From Phocoena phocoena (lineage: Eukaryota; Chordata; Mammalia; Artiodactyla; Phocoenidae): a stretch of DNA of 64,000 nt. The notes below the pieces were generated by a model. It saw only the letters and a program-made list of their open reading frames with translations, was not told where the DNA came from and made no database searches. The stretch is from positions 110,003,316 through 110,067,315 of the forward strand of contig NC_089222.1 in assembly GCF_963924675.1 (NCBI RefSeq). The letters run 5' to 3'. Below, piece by piece: positions 11,860-21,806 of the stretch. The first letter of the stretch is position 1. The number at the start of each line of letters is the position of its first letter. A program made the translations under genes and the position numbers.

Positions 11860-12335
11860 TGAGTTAAATTGTTTTCCCCCAAAATTATATGTTGGAGTCC
11901 TGACCTCCAGTACTTTATAGTGCAACCTTCTTTAGAAATGGGGTTATTTTGTATTTAATTAATTAAGATGGGGTCATTCTGGAGTAGGGTGAGACCCTTA
12001 TCCAATATGACTACTGTCCTTATACAAAGCAAAAATTTGAGTCAGACTTGCACACAGGAAGAATGTCATGTGGAGATGAAGGCAGAGGTGGGGATGATGC
12101 TTTTGTATGACATAGAACACCTAAGATTGCTAAAAATAAGCTACATGAAACCTTGGAAAAGATTATTTCTCCCTGCCCTCAGAAAGAACCAAACTTGCCA
12201 ATACCTTCAAATGGCACAAGTAGCCTCCAGAACTGTAAGACAATAGACTTCTATTGTATGAGCCACCCGGTTTATGGTACTTTTCTTATGAAAGTCATAG
12301 CATCTACTACGATTACGACTTAGCCTGTTAGAAAG
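11860..12335 (+). mobile_element. ERVL-MaLR-type LTR (MLT1/MST-like)
   Basis: The order of blocks matches a MaLR LTR: 'ttgttttcccccaaaattatatgttgg', then 'aagatggggtcattctgg', 'tatccaatatgactactgtcc', 'tcatgtggagatgaaggcag', 'cctccagaactgtaagacaa' and 'gagccacccggtttatggtac'. Divergence is substantial. The 92-aa open frame across it is incidental. No internal sequence adjoins, so it is a solo LTR. The subfamily is not determined. Confidence 0.78.
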
Positions 12336-12389
12336 TAATTCCAGTGGAAATTCAGAAAATCTCATCCTTGAATATGATTTTAGCTATGA

Positions 12390-13600
12390 GGTTTATATAT
12401 ATATATTTTTTTCTTTTATTATGTTAAGAAAGATCCCTTCCATTTCTAGTTTTCTGAGCATTTTTATCCTGAAAGTAGATTTTCATCAAATGACTACTTT
12501 GTATCAACTGAGATGATGTAGGTCTTTTCTTTTCTTTTTTTTTGGATTCTATTAATTGATTTTCTTATGTTGAACTACTATTCTATTCTTGTAATAAATT
12601 TCATGTTATAATGGCGCAAAATCCTTTTAATATTGTGTTGGACACAGTTCTCTGAATTTTATTGACGATTTTTGCATCTATATTCATTAGGGATAATGTC
12701 TGTAATTTTTTTCTTGTGTTGTCTTTCCTCACAGAATGTGTTAAGTATTTCACCCTTTTCACTTTTTTTGGAAGAGTTTGAGAGATATTCAGATTAACTA
12801 ACCTTTAATGTTTGAAAAAATTCACCAAGGAGGGCTTCTAATACTGAAGTTTTCATTGTTGGGGTGTTTTTGTTTACTAATCCAATCTCTTTATTTGTAA
12901 TAATTCTGCTGAGAGATTTCTTCTTAAGTCAGTTTAGTAACTTGTGTATTTCAAGGGATTTGTACATTTCTTATGAATTATCTAATTTGTTAGTGCACAA
13001 TTGTTTATTGTGTTCTATTATAAATTTTTTTATTTCTGTAAGGTCAGTATTAATGTCCCCATGTTTCAGATTTTAGTTATTTTTCTTTGTCAATATAGCT
13101 AAAAAATGTTAATTTTTAAAATCTTTTCCAAGAAACAAATTTTGATTTTATTAAATCTCCCCATTGTCTCTCTAATCTTTATTTCATTTACCTCTTCTCA
13201 TTTTTTCTATTATTTCCTTCCTTCAACTAGCTTTGGGTTAAGTTTGCTATTTTTTTCTCTTTTTCTTCAAAGCATAAAGTTAGGTTATTGATTTGAGATC
13301 TCTCTTCTTTTTTTTAATGTAAGTGTTTTCCACTGTAAATATTCCTCTGAGCACTGATTCTACTCCACCCCATAAGTTTTGGTATGTTGTGTTTTTGTTT
13401 TCAATTGTCTCTAAGTATTGGACATTGGAGACTGGAGATTTTAATCCACATACATTAAAAGCAATAGCTAGTAATTTTTTTTTATTTTTTGATGTATGTA
13501 TTTATAATGCTTCTCTCACTAACTTCCTCCATTATTGCCTTCTTTGGTGTTTAGTTTTGTTTTTTTATGAGTGAAACATTTTTATTCTCTTCTTGTTTTC
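12390..13600 (-). repeat. L1M fragment, antisense ORF2 (RT and upstream)
   Basis: Antisense order of ORF2 landmarks: 'tattgacgatttttgcatctatattcatt' region (RT), 'aacaaattttgattttatt' and 'ctgagcactgattctactccaccccataag' (upstream of RT). The frame is destroyed by many stops. Small + strand frames here are T-rich antisense noise. Confidence 0.78.
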
Positions 13601-13684
13601 TTTTGTGTATATATATATATATATATTTTCTTCACATAGATTCAGAATTATTTTTCAATTACAAGTCCATATACTCCTTTTTTT

Positions 13685-13995
13685 TTATTAAGATTTTATG
13701 TTTTTAGAGAAGTTTTAAATTGACAGAAACATTGGAGGAAGGTACAGAGATTTCCTATACACTCCTGCTGCCACACATACGTAGCCTCCTTCATTATCAA
13801 CATCACCCACCGGAGTGTATATTTGTTACAATTGATGAACTTACATTGACATATCTCAATCATCCAAAGTCCATAGATCTCATTATTATTTACTCTTGAT
13901 GTTGTACATTTTGTGGGTTTGAACAAATATATAATGACATGTATCTATTATTATGGTATCATACATAGTATTTTAGCTACCCAAAAAATGCTCTG
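13685..13995 (-). repeat. L1 3' UTR fragment, antisense, inside the L1M
   Basis: The sequence shows the antisense L1M 3' UTR pattern: 'gtacagagatttcctatacactcc', 'tatttgttacaattgatgaac', 'aaagtccatagatctcatt' and 'aatgacatgtatc'. This piece sits between antisense ORF2 (to 13600) and antisense ORF1 (from 14000), where a 3' UTR does not belong. It is therefore probably a separate 5'-truncated L1 nested in the larger one. Confidence 0.65.
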
Positions 13996-13999
13996 TATT

Positions 14000-16280
14000 C
14001 CACCTTTTATGTGAATATTTTTTTAGATATTTTCTTTGTGTTACTGTGAAGATTGCATTTAACATCCTAAATGTATTAAAATCTTGTCTGAGTTGATACC
14101 TACTTACTTTCAATAGAATACATATACTCTGCTCTTAAACAGATTTTTCCCCTACTTGTTATTATTGTAATGAATTGCATCTTTTACATTGTGTTCCACA
14201 CAACAGATTTGTTAAAATTTCAGCCATTTGTTTTTTACATCATGTAGGATATAAAAAGCAGAGTTACAACCACCACCACCCACACACAAATAAATGGTTA
14301 TTACTAGATTTTATATTTGCCCAGTAGTAACCTTTACCAGAGATTTTCACTTTTTTAAGGGCATGTGTTGTGCTATAAGACTCCTTCCACTTTTTTCTTT
14401 TTTCCTTTTAAATATGGGAATGTCTTAATAGCTTCCTCATTTGTGAAAAACAGTTTTGCCACATATAGAATTCTTGGTTGGCATTTTTTTTTCTTTTAGC
14501 ACTTTAAATATGTCATCCCACTGCCTTCTAGCTTCTATGGTTTCTGGTAAGAAATTTGGTGTTAAAGTTATTGAGGATTCCTTGTATATAATGAGACACT
14601 TCACTCTTGCTGCTTTTAAGAGTCTCTCTTTGATTATTTCTTTCAACAGTTTTATTATAATGTGTTCAGTGTGGATCACTTTGCTTATCCTACTTTCAGT
14701 TTGTTGAACTCCTTGGAGTATAGATTCATATTTTTCAGCAAATTTGAGAAGTTTTGTGCCTTTACTTCTTCAAATATTCTTTTTGAGCTTTTTTCTCTCT
14801 TCTGTTTCTGGGACTTCCATGATCCATAAGTTGGTCTGCTTGATGGTATCTTATAAGCCCCTAGGCTATGTTCACAGTTTTTCATCATTTTTCTTCCTCA
14901 GAAAATGTGAAGTTTTCTATCTTCAAATTTCATAATTCTATCTTCTGTTTAATCAAATCTGATGTTCAGCCCCTGTAGTGAATTCTTTATTTCACTTACT
15001 AAACTCTTTAGCTTCAGAATTTCTATTTGTTTCCTTTTTATAATCTATTTCTCATTTTTGATATTTTCTATTGTTTATGCATTGTAATGCTTGTTCCCTT
15101 TAACTCTTTTCCCATGATTTGTGTTAATGCTTTGAGCAAATACAAGATAGTTAATCTGAACTCTTTTTCTAGTAAGTGTATTTTCTGAGCTTCCTCAGAA
15201 TAATTTTTGTCAGTTTATTGTTTTCCTATGAATAGGGCATATTTTCTTGTTTGTTAATATACTGTGTGATATTTTGTTGAAAACTAGTCATTGATTATCA
15301 TAATGGATAACTTTCAAGTCAGATTTTCCCTTCCCAAGGTTTACTATTTTTTAAATTCGATTGTTGTAGCCCTTAGTTGTCCATTTATTTAGTGACTTTT
15401 CTAAACTATTTTATCAGAGATTATATTTCTTATAGAATGTGGTCTCTGAAGTGTCTATTCCTTAGCTTGTGTTCAGTTACTGTTTTGACAAACATTTCCT
15501 TGAACACCAGGGACTAAACTAACAAATAAACTTATCTCAGTCTTTGCAAATTGAGTCTGTGCTGGAGATCTCCTTCAACACTTAGCCAGGCTTGCCCCCA
15601 GCCTAAGGATCAGCTTGAGGTGAAAAATTAGGGTCTTAGGACTTTTCTGTACATGTGTCTTGCTCTGAGAATGTGTGTGGTTTTCTCTATTCTTCCATAA
15701 GCATGGGTTCTTTTGAATGCCTTAATTTCACAAATAAACTCTCTCTAGCTGTTCCTTCCAGATCTTAGGGTATCTATTGTATGTCTCATGTGTTTGTATG
15801 TGATCTTTTACTCCAGTTCTCTTCAGGTTGACTATCTGCCTTATGTTGTGTTTGAGTAATGCTCACTGCTTCTCTGGGCTGAGTGAGTTCTGCAGTAAGC
15901 AAAACATAAATAAACATCTTTAATCAATCCTTCAGGCAGATCATAGATAGGTTAGAATAGACATACACAGTAATATAGGAATTAGGTTTACCTTGCTTTC
16001 TCCAGAAACAGGGATCTTGTTCCCATACTGGAAACATGAGTTGCCATCTTCAAGACTTCCAACAACCCAAGGAAGTGGGTGGGGTGAGGGCATCTAAATA
16101 TGCCACAAAGCTTTCTTACAGTACTTAAGTTGACTTTTTTTTGATGACCTATAACCTTTGACATTAAATCTTTGATTGTTTTTCAAAGTTCTGATAAAGT
16201 TGGTTCCAAAAGTTTGCACTAGTTTTTCAATGTTTCTGGGGAGGAATATAAACTTGTTGCAACCTACTCTCTTTTCTAGC
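14000..16280 (-). repeat. L1M fragment, antisense ORF1 and 5' UTR
   Basis: It continues the antisense L1M. The segment 14450-14930 corresponds to ORF1 ('tcatcccactgccttctagc', 'gctgcttttaagagtctctc', 'acttcttcaaatattc'). The segment 14950-15560 covers the region upstream ('tgaattctttatttcactta', 'gaatttctatttg'). The rest, to about 16280, is less AT-rich 5' UTR-type sequence. No intact frame remains. The right boundary is approximate. Confidence 0.68.
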
Positions 16281-16714
16281 TCATATCACTCCCAGATATA
16301 GTCATTTTTGAAAGTCTTTGCCTATTTGAAAGTTTAAATTGGTAGTCTTAACATTTTTGTCAAATTGTATTTTAGTTTTTTGCATTTTATTCTTAATTAG
16401 TACTTATGTCCTTAAATATTTTGCTCCATCACCTCATTGTTTAAACTCTATTAACAATTCACATTTTCTTGAACTTTATTGGTGCAAATGATGTCAAGAA
16501 TATAGTTCAAGAATCAAGTAAATTTTTTAGATATACTTTTTCTCTAAATTCTTAGTAGAAATTTAATATTATATTTGAACATAAAACTCTGTGTAAGTTT
16601 ATATTGCTGTGGATTTAAGGCTCCATTCACAAGATAATATAAATTGTGATATTTTCTGTCTTAAGTTTCATGATTAATCATGATTAATCATGATTTCATG
16701 ATTAAATCAGTTAT

Positions 16715-16880
16715 CACAATGATAACATAATAGGTTCTATTATTTTAATTTTAGAGATTAAGAAACTATGAGTATTTGGACCATGGTCACACAGCAACAA
16801 TGTGACCATGCTAGAACTCAACACAAGCCTGTATTTCAAAATCAAATCTGATTAAACCAGAAGCTATACCATCTCTCAAT
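16715..16880 (-). repeat. MIR SINE, antisense
   Basis: Antisense MIR core: 'ttagagattaagaaactatgag', 'catggtcacacagcaacaa', 'gctagaactcaacacaagcctgta'. These parallel the complement consensus 'acagatgaggaaactgaggc', 'aaggtcacacagctagtaag' and 'ccaggattcgaacccagg'. Confidence 0.65.
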
Positions 16881-18392
16881 TTTTTGTTTCTATTTCTTAT
16901 CTTTGAATGAATATTGGTTTATTCATTTGTGACATTTGTTCAAAAATCCTATGCATATATATTTCTTGTCTTCTAATACAGTATTTAAATCCTTTTTCTG
17001 GAACGTAAGTTGGATGGCTGGTTGATGTGAGTTTATATTAACACTTTATTAATTTGTATGCCTAAGGGATTTGGAGAAAAGTAAAGAATCATAGACAAAT
17101 CCAGCTCTATGTGGAGTTTCTTCAGATTTCATGAAGTCAACATATTCAAAGCCAAATTTCTATGTCAAGTATTGTGTTTGACCCTCACTCCAGTACATCT
17201 TAGGTCTGTGTTAGTTCTCCTTCCCATAGCTACCATTCATTATTTCATAACTGAGCCTTCTCTTAATAGCAGAAGTTCTGCAGACTTCTATTCTATTGTG
17301 GATATGCTTCTGAATTATTTGAATGGCCTCATGAATGTGCTGTCAAGTGGAATGTTCTGTTGCACAGTCACCCTTAATTCTAGAGCTCAAGTCTTGTTTC
17401 TCCTGCTTATGTCACTGCAACACTGAGTTACCTTCTCTGGAGGGAGAATTGCTGTGGACCTTCTACATTATTCTAGCAAGAAGACTTAAAATATCTCAAT
17501 AGTGATAGATGACTTTTCCTAATTTCTATCTGGGATACATGTCTCTCCACATTTTTATATTTCTCTGGTGTTTTCAGTAAAGTTTTGTTGGAAAGTAGTG
17601 GTCATATTTGTCCTATGTCCCATAATTCTACATTTTAATTAAAAAATAACTTAATGGAATGAACTATTTGCATGTATGCGACTGCTGTTTCCCCATATGT
17701 TTCAGAATTAAACACTGCCCCAGTTATTTATGTATATACTTTCTAAGAAATTTTATCTACATATAGACTTTAGTAAGCTGTGAATATTCAGTGAATTTTC
17801 AGAATATTTCCAGAATATTCAGTGAATATTCAGTGAATTTCTTGTGATATTTACCTATTCACCATCAATTAAGCTGATAGTCTCTGGATTTATTAATTTC
17901 TTTCAGTCATTATGCTTTAGATGTAAGAAGAACATCTCTTTTCAAGTGTTTCACAGAATAGTAGAAAAATTAAACGAATACGTATGACTGCAAATTATAA
18001 ACATATGTATATGATGCAAAGTAAGAGATACCATAATAAAATTTTCACATTTCTGTCAACAATAATGAAAAATTAAAAATTTTCCTTTATAACTACTGAA
18101 ACTTATTGTCTGAGGAAAATTGTAGCAGATACAGATTGTAAAATGTAATTTTTTTCAGAAGGAATATCAGCAACCATTGGGAAAATTAGTGGCCTTTATA
18201 GTATACAATTCATTTTAATCAAACTAATCCTCTGAACTTTACTCAATTCACTCATCCAATACAGTTTCCCTGTATGATTATGTTTGAGCTGACTCTAGGG
18301 CTTATGAACCATTCAGTCCCAATTGAAAACAGGTGGCTTTATGGTACACTGGACTTTTGTGCCTTAATGACCTATATAATTTTAATAATAAA
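16881..18392. other. Unassigned interval with short local repeats
   Basis: No supported gene. A local cluster of near-repeats built on 'attcagtgaat' and 'cagaatatt' lies at about 17780-17845. A 105-aa open frame at 17109-17426 (+) has no recognisable domain, no codon-bias evidence and no splice context, so I do not call it a gene. Confidence 0.4.
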
Positions 18393-18416
18393 AACTTTTT
18401 TAAGAGGGGGACCTTG

Positions 18417-18426
18417 AAGATGGCGG
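18417..18426 (+). promoter_or_regulatory. YY1-type motif at L1 5' end (copy 1)
   Basis: AAGATGGCGG lies about 12 nt from the element's first base, with an ETS-like GCGGAAG overlapping its end. In human L1 a YY1 site at nearly the same offset sets the accurate transcription start. By analogy this site may do the same here. Confidence 0.6.
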
Positions 18427-18531
18427 AAGAGTAAGACGCGGAGATCGCCTTCCTCCCCACGGATACACCAGAAATACATCCACATGTGGAACAACTCCTA
18501 CAGAACACCTACTGAAGGCTGGCAGAAGACC

Positions 18532-18915
18532 TCAGACCTCCCAAAAGGCAAGAAACTCCCCACGTACCTGGGTAGGGCAAAAGAAAAAACAGAGACAAAA
18601 GAATAAGGACGGCACCTGCACCAGTGGGAGGGAGCTGTGAAGGAGGAAAAGTTTCCACACACTAGGAAGCCCCTCCGCGGGCGGAGACTGCGGGAGGCAG
18701 AGGGGGGAGTTTCGGGACCGCGGAGTAGTGCACAGCGACGGGTGCGGAGGGCAAAGCGGGGAGATTCCTGCACAGACAATCGGTGCCGACCAGCACTCAC
18801 CAACCCGAGAGGCTTGTCTGCTCATCCACTGGGGCGGGCGGGGCTGCGAGCTGAGGCTCGGGTCTTGGTTTTGGACGGAGCTCAGGGAGAGGACTGGGGT
18901 TGGCGGCTTGAACAT
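18532..18915 (-). CDS. Antisense 5' UTR open frame, ORF0-like (127 aa), copy 1
   Basis: A 127-codon frame on the strand opposite the L1, wholly inside the 5' UTR. It begins MFKPPTPVLSLSS, is rich in Pro, Ser and Leu, and ends with a hydrophobic Phe/Cys/Leu stretch (about residues 88-125). No known domain is visible. The other young L1 has the same frame at the same place and length (61395-61778), with a handful of substitutions. Primate L1s have an antisense ORF0 in a comparable location, driven by an antisense promoter; homology is not claimed. A consensus splice donor, CAG|GTACGT on the minus strand (GT at 18567-18566), lies within the frame and could join it to an upstream genomic exon. 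A frame preserved merely through young age is the main alternative. Confidence 0.35.
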   Translation of the reverse strand: MFKPPTPVLSLSSVQNQDPSLSSQPRPPQWMSRQASRVGECWSAPIVCAGISPLCPPHPSLCTTPRSRNSPLCLPQSPPAEGLPSVWKLFLLHSSLPLVQVPSLFFCLCFFFCPTQVRGEFLAFWEV

Positions 18916-19061
18916 AGCCTGAAGGGGTTAGTGCACCACGACTAGCCGGGAGGGAGTTCGGGGAAAAGCCTGCACCGGCCGAAGAGGCAAGAGACTTTTT
19001 CTTCCCTCTTTGTTTCCTGGTGCGCGAGGAGAGGGGTTTAAGAGCCCTGCTTAAAGGATCT

Positions 19062-19195
19062 CCAGAGACGGGCGCGAGACGCGGCTAAAATCGCGAACCC
19101 CAGAGGCGGGCGCGAGCCGCGGCTGAAAGCGCAAACCCCAGAGACGGGTGCGAGCCGCGGCTGAGACCGCGGACCCCAGAGACGGGCGGGAGACG
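19062..19195 (+). repeat. 38-bp tandem units in L1 5' UTR, copy 1
   Basis: Units start with CCAGAG(A/G)CGGG at 19062, 19100, 19138 and 19176, exactly 38 bp apart: three complete units and a partial fourth. Each holds a GC-rich 'gcgcgagccgcggct' type core. Copy 2 has one unit fewer. Confidence 0.92.
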
Positions 19196-19691
19196 CTGGG
19201 ACTGCTGCTGCCGCCACCAAGGGGCCTGTGTGCGAGCACAGGTCACTCTCCACAGCCCTCTTCCGCGGAGCCTGTGCAGCCCGCCACTGCCAGATTCCCG
19301 GGATCCAGGGACAACTTCCCCGGGACAACGCACGGCGGGCCTCAGGCTGGTACAACGTCACTCCGGCCTCTGCCGCAACGTTACGCCGCCTCTGCAGCCG
19401 CAGGCCCGCCCCGCTCGCAGTGCCCCTCCTTCCCCCATCCCCCAACCCCCAGCCTGAGTGAGCCGGAGCCCCCGAATCAGCCGCTCCTTTAACCCCGTCC
19501 TGTCGGAGCAAAAAACAGACGCCCTCCAGCGACCTACACGCAGAGGCAGGGCCAAATCCAAAGCTGAGCTCCTGTGAGCTGTGAGAACAAAGAAGAGAAA
19601 GGGAAATCTCTCCCAGCAGCCACAGAAGCAGCGGATTAAAGCTCCACAACCAACTTGATGTACCCTGCATCTGTGGAATACCTGAATAGAC

Positions 19692-20330
19692 AAGGAATGA
19701 ATCCAAATTGAAGAGGGGGAATTTAGGAGCAAGATCTATGATTTTTTTCCCTTTTCCTCTTTTTGTGAATGTGTACGTGTATGCTTCTGTGTGAGATCTT
19801 GTCTGTATACTCTTGCTTCCACCATTTGTCCTAGGGCTCTATCCGGCCATGGTTTTTTTTTAAATTTTTTTCTTAATAATTAATTTTAATTGTAATAAAT
19901 TTATTATACTTTACCTTCTTTCTTTCTTTCTTTCCTTCCTTCCTTCCCTCCTTTAGACAACGAATCACCCCAAATTGAGGAGGTGGTCTCTGAGAGCAAG
20001 ATTTATGATTTTTCCCCCTTTACCTCTTTTTGTGAAGGTGTATGTGTATGCTTCTGTGTAAGATTTTCTCTGTATAGCTTTGCTCCCAACATTTGTCCTA
20101 AGGTTCTATCCGTCCCTTTTTTTTTTTTTCTAAATATCTTTTAATTCAATAACTATATTATACTTTATTTTATTTTTACTGTATCTTCTTTCTTTCTGTC
20201 TTTTTTCCTTCTTTCTCTCCTTCCTTCCTTCCTCCCTCCCTCCCTCCTTTCTTTCCTTCTTTGCTTCTTTCTTCCTTCCTTCCTTTCCTCCTTTCCCTCT
20301 TTCTTTCCTCATACTTCTACCAATTCTCTC
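19692..20330 (+). repeat. Internal ~263-bp duplication in L1 5' UTR, copy 1
   Basis: Two diverged tandem copies, starting near 19692 and 19955. Each has, in order: 'gaatc...caaattga(a/g)gagg', 'gagcaagat(c/t)tatgattttt', 'cctctttttgtgaa(t/g)gtgta', 'tgtatgcttctgtgt', a 'catttgtcctag/aag' block, an AT-rich stretch and a CTTT/CCTT pyrimidine tract. The second unit's tract is longer (20180-20310). The same arrangement occurs in copy 2, so the duplication predates both insertions. Confidence 0.85.
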
Positions 20331-20854
20331 TACTTTTTCTCCCTTTTATTCTGAGCCGTGTGGATGAAAGGCTCTTGGTGCTCCAGCCCAGGAGTCAGGG
20401 CTCTGCCTCTGAGGTAGGAGAGCCAACTTCAGGACACTGGTCAACAAGAGACCTCCCAGCTCCACATAATATTAAACGGTGGAAATCTCCCAGAGACCTC
20501 CATCTTAACACCAGCACCCAGCTTCACTCAACGACCAGCAAGCCACAGTGCTGGACAACCTATGCCAAACAACTAGCAAAACAGGAACACAACCCCACCC
20601 ATTAGCAGAGAGGCTGCCTAAAATCATAATATGGCCACAGACACCCCAAAACACACCACCAGACGTGAACCTGCCCACTAGAGAGACAAGATCCAGCCTC
20701 ATCCAGCACAACACAGGCACTAGTCCCCTCCACCAGGAAGCCTACACAACCCACTGAAACAACCTTAGCCACTGGAGACAGACATCAAAAACAACGGGAA
20801 CTACGAACGTGCAGCCTGCAAAAAGGAGACCCCAAACACAGTAAGATAAGCAAA

Positions 20855-21748
20855 ATGAGAAGACAGAAAAACACACAGCAGATGAAGGAGCAAGATAAAA
20901 ACCCACCAGACCTAACAAATGAAGAGGAAATAGGCAATCTACCTGAAAAAGAATTCAGAATAATGATAGTAAGGATGATCCGAAATCTTGGAAGTAGAAT
21001 GGACAAAATGCAAGAAACAGTTAACAAGGACCTACAAGAACTAAAGATGAAACAAGCAATGATGAATAATGCAATAAATGAAATTAAAAGTACTTTAGAT
21101 AGGACCAATAGCAGAATAACTGTGGCAGAAGAACGGATAAGTGACCTGGAAGATAAAGTAGTGGAAATAACTACTGCAGAGCAGAATAAAGAAAAAAGAA
21201 TGAAAAGAACTGAGGACAGTCTCAGAGACCTCTGGGACAACATGAAACGCACCAACATTCGAATTATAGGGGTTCCAGAAGAAGAAGAAAGAAAGAAAGG
21301 GACTGAGAAAATATTTGAAGAGATTATAGTTGAAAACTTCCCTAATATGGGAAAGGAAATAGTTAATCAAGTCCAGGAAGCACAGAGAGTCCCATACAGG
21401 ATAAATACAAGGAGAAATATGCCAAGACACATATTAATCAAACTGTCAAAAATTAAATACAAAGAAAGCATATTAAAAGCAGCAAGGGAAAAACAACAAA
21501 TAACACACAAGGGAATCCCCATAAGGTTAACAGCTGATCTCTCAGCAGAAACCCTACAAGCCAGAAGGGAGTGGCAGGACATACTGAAAGTGATGAAGGA
21601 GAAGAACCTGCAGCCAAGACTACTCTACCCAGCAAGGATCTCATTCAGATTTGATGGAGAAATTAAAACCTTTACAGACAAGCAAAAGCTGAGAGAGTTC
21701 AGCACCACCAAACCAGCTTTACAACAAATGCTAAAGGAACTTCTCTAG
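20855..21748 (+). CDS. L1 ORF1p, RNA-binding chaperone (297 aa), copy 1
   Basis: L1 ORF1 protein: trimerises, coats L1 RNA in cis and forms the cytoplasmic ribonucleoprotein needed for retrotransposition. Visible layout: basic N-terminus, coiled coil at about 45-120 with heptad-like Leu/Ile/Met spacing, RRM starting near '[12 protein letters not shown]' (134-145), and C-terminal domain at about 205-290 containing '[21 protein letters not shown]' (split over 220-240) and '[17 protein letters not shown]' (266-282). At 297 aa it is shorter than human ORF1p (338 aa), mainly in the coiled coil. The start is the first ATG after the 5' UTR, and copy 2 has the same one. The frame is intact, with about seven or eight substitutions against copy 2. 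The stop is 58 nt before ORF2, typical of the bicistronic L1 RNA. Confidence 0.94.
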   Translation: MRRQKNTQQMKEQDKNPPDLTNEEEIGNLPEKEFRIMIVRMIRNLGSRMDKMQETVNKDLQELKMKQAMMNNAINEIKSTLDRTNSRITVAEERISDLEDKVVEITTAEQNKEKRMKRTEDSLRDLWDNMKRTNIRIIGVPEEEERKKGTEKIFEEIIVENFPNMGKEIVNQVQEAQRVPYRINTRRNMPRHILIKLSKIKYKESILKAAREKQQITHKGIPIRLTADLSAETLQARREWQDILKVMKEKNLQPRLLYPARISFRFDGEIKTFTDKQKLREFSTTKPALQQMLKELL

Positions 21749-21806
21749 ACAAGAAACACAAGAGAAGGAAACGACCTATAGTAGCGAACCCAAAACAATA
21801 TATAAA

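Larger units (their letters stand above)
18406..20854 (+). promoter_or_regulatory. L1 copy 1 5' UTR with internal promoter / CpG island
   Basis: About 2.45 kb preceding ORF1. The 18640-19500 part is dense in CpG and GC in a very AT-rich neighbourhood, as expected for an L1 internal Pol II promoter and a methylation target. It contains the YY1-type site at its start, 38-bp tandem units at 19062-19195, and a roughly 263-bp internal duplication from about 19692. The second part of each duplicated unit ends in (CTTT)/(CCTT) pyrimidine tracts. Promoter function is inferred from L1 biology. Confidence 0.8.

Noticed and set aside
11968..12246. 92-codon + frame
   Set aside because: Lies within a MaLR-type LTR; no homology or splice context.
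17109..17426. 105-codon + frame
   Set aside because: No recognisable domain, flanked by AT-rich non-coding DNA, and length attainable by chance.
19038..19706. 222-codon minus-strand frame in the copy 1 5' UTR
   Set aside because: GC-rich DNA rarely contains stops and the frame crosses the 38-bp repeats. Copy 2 does not preserve it at the same length, unlike the 127-codon frame.
20785..21258. 157-codon minus-strand frame opposite ORF1 (also at 59087-59560 in copy 2)
   Set aside because: It is the complement of the ORF1 coiled coil, A-rich on the sense strand and therefore stop-poor. Presence in both copies follows from ORF1 conservation.
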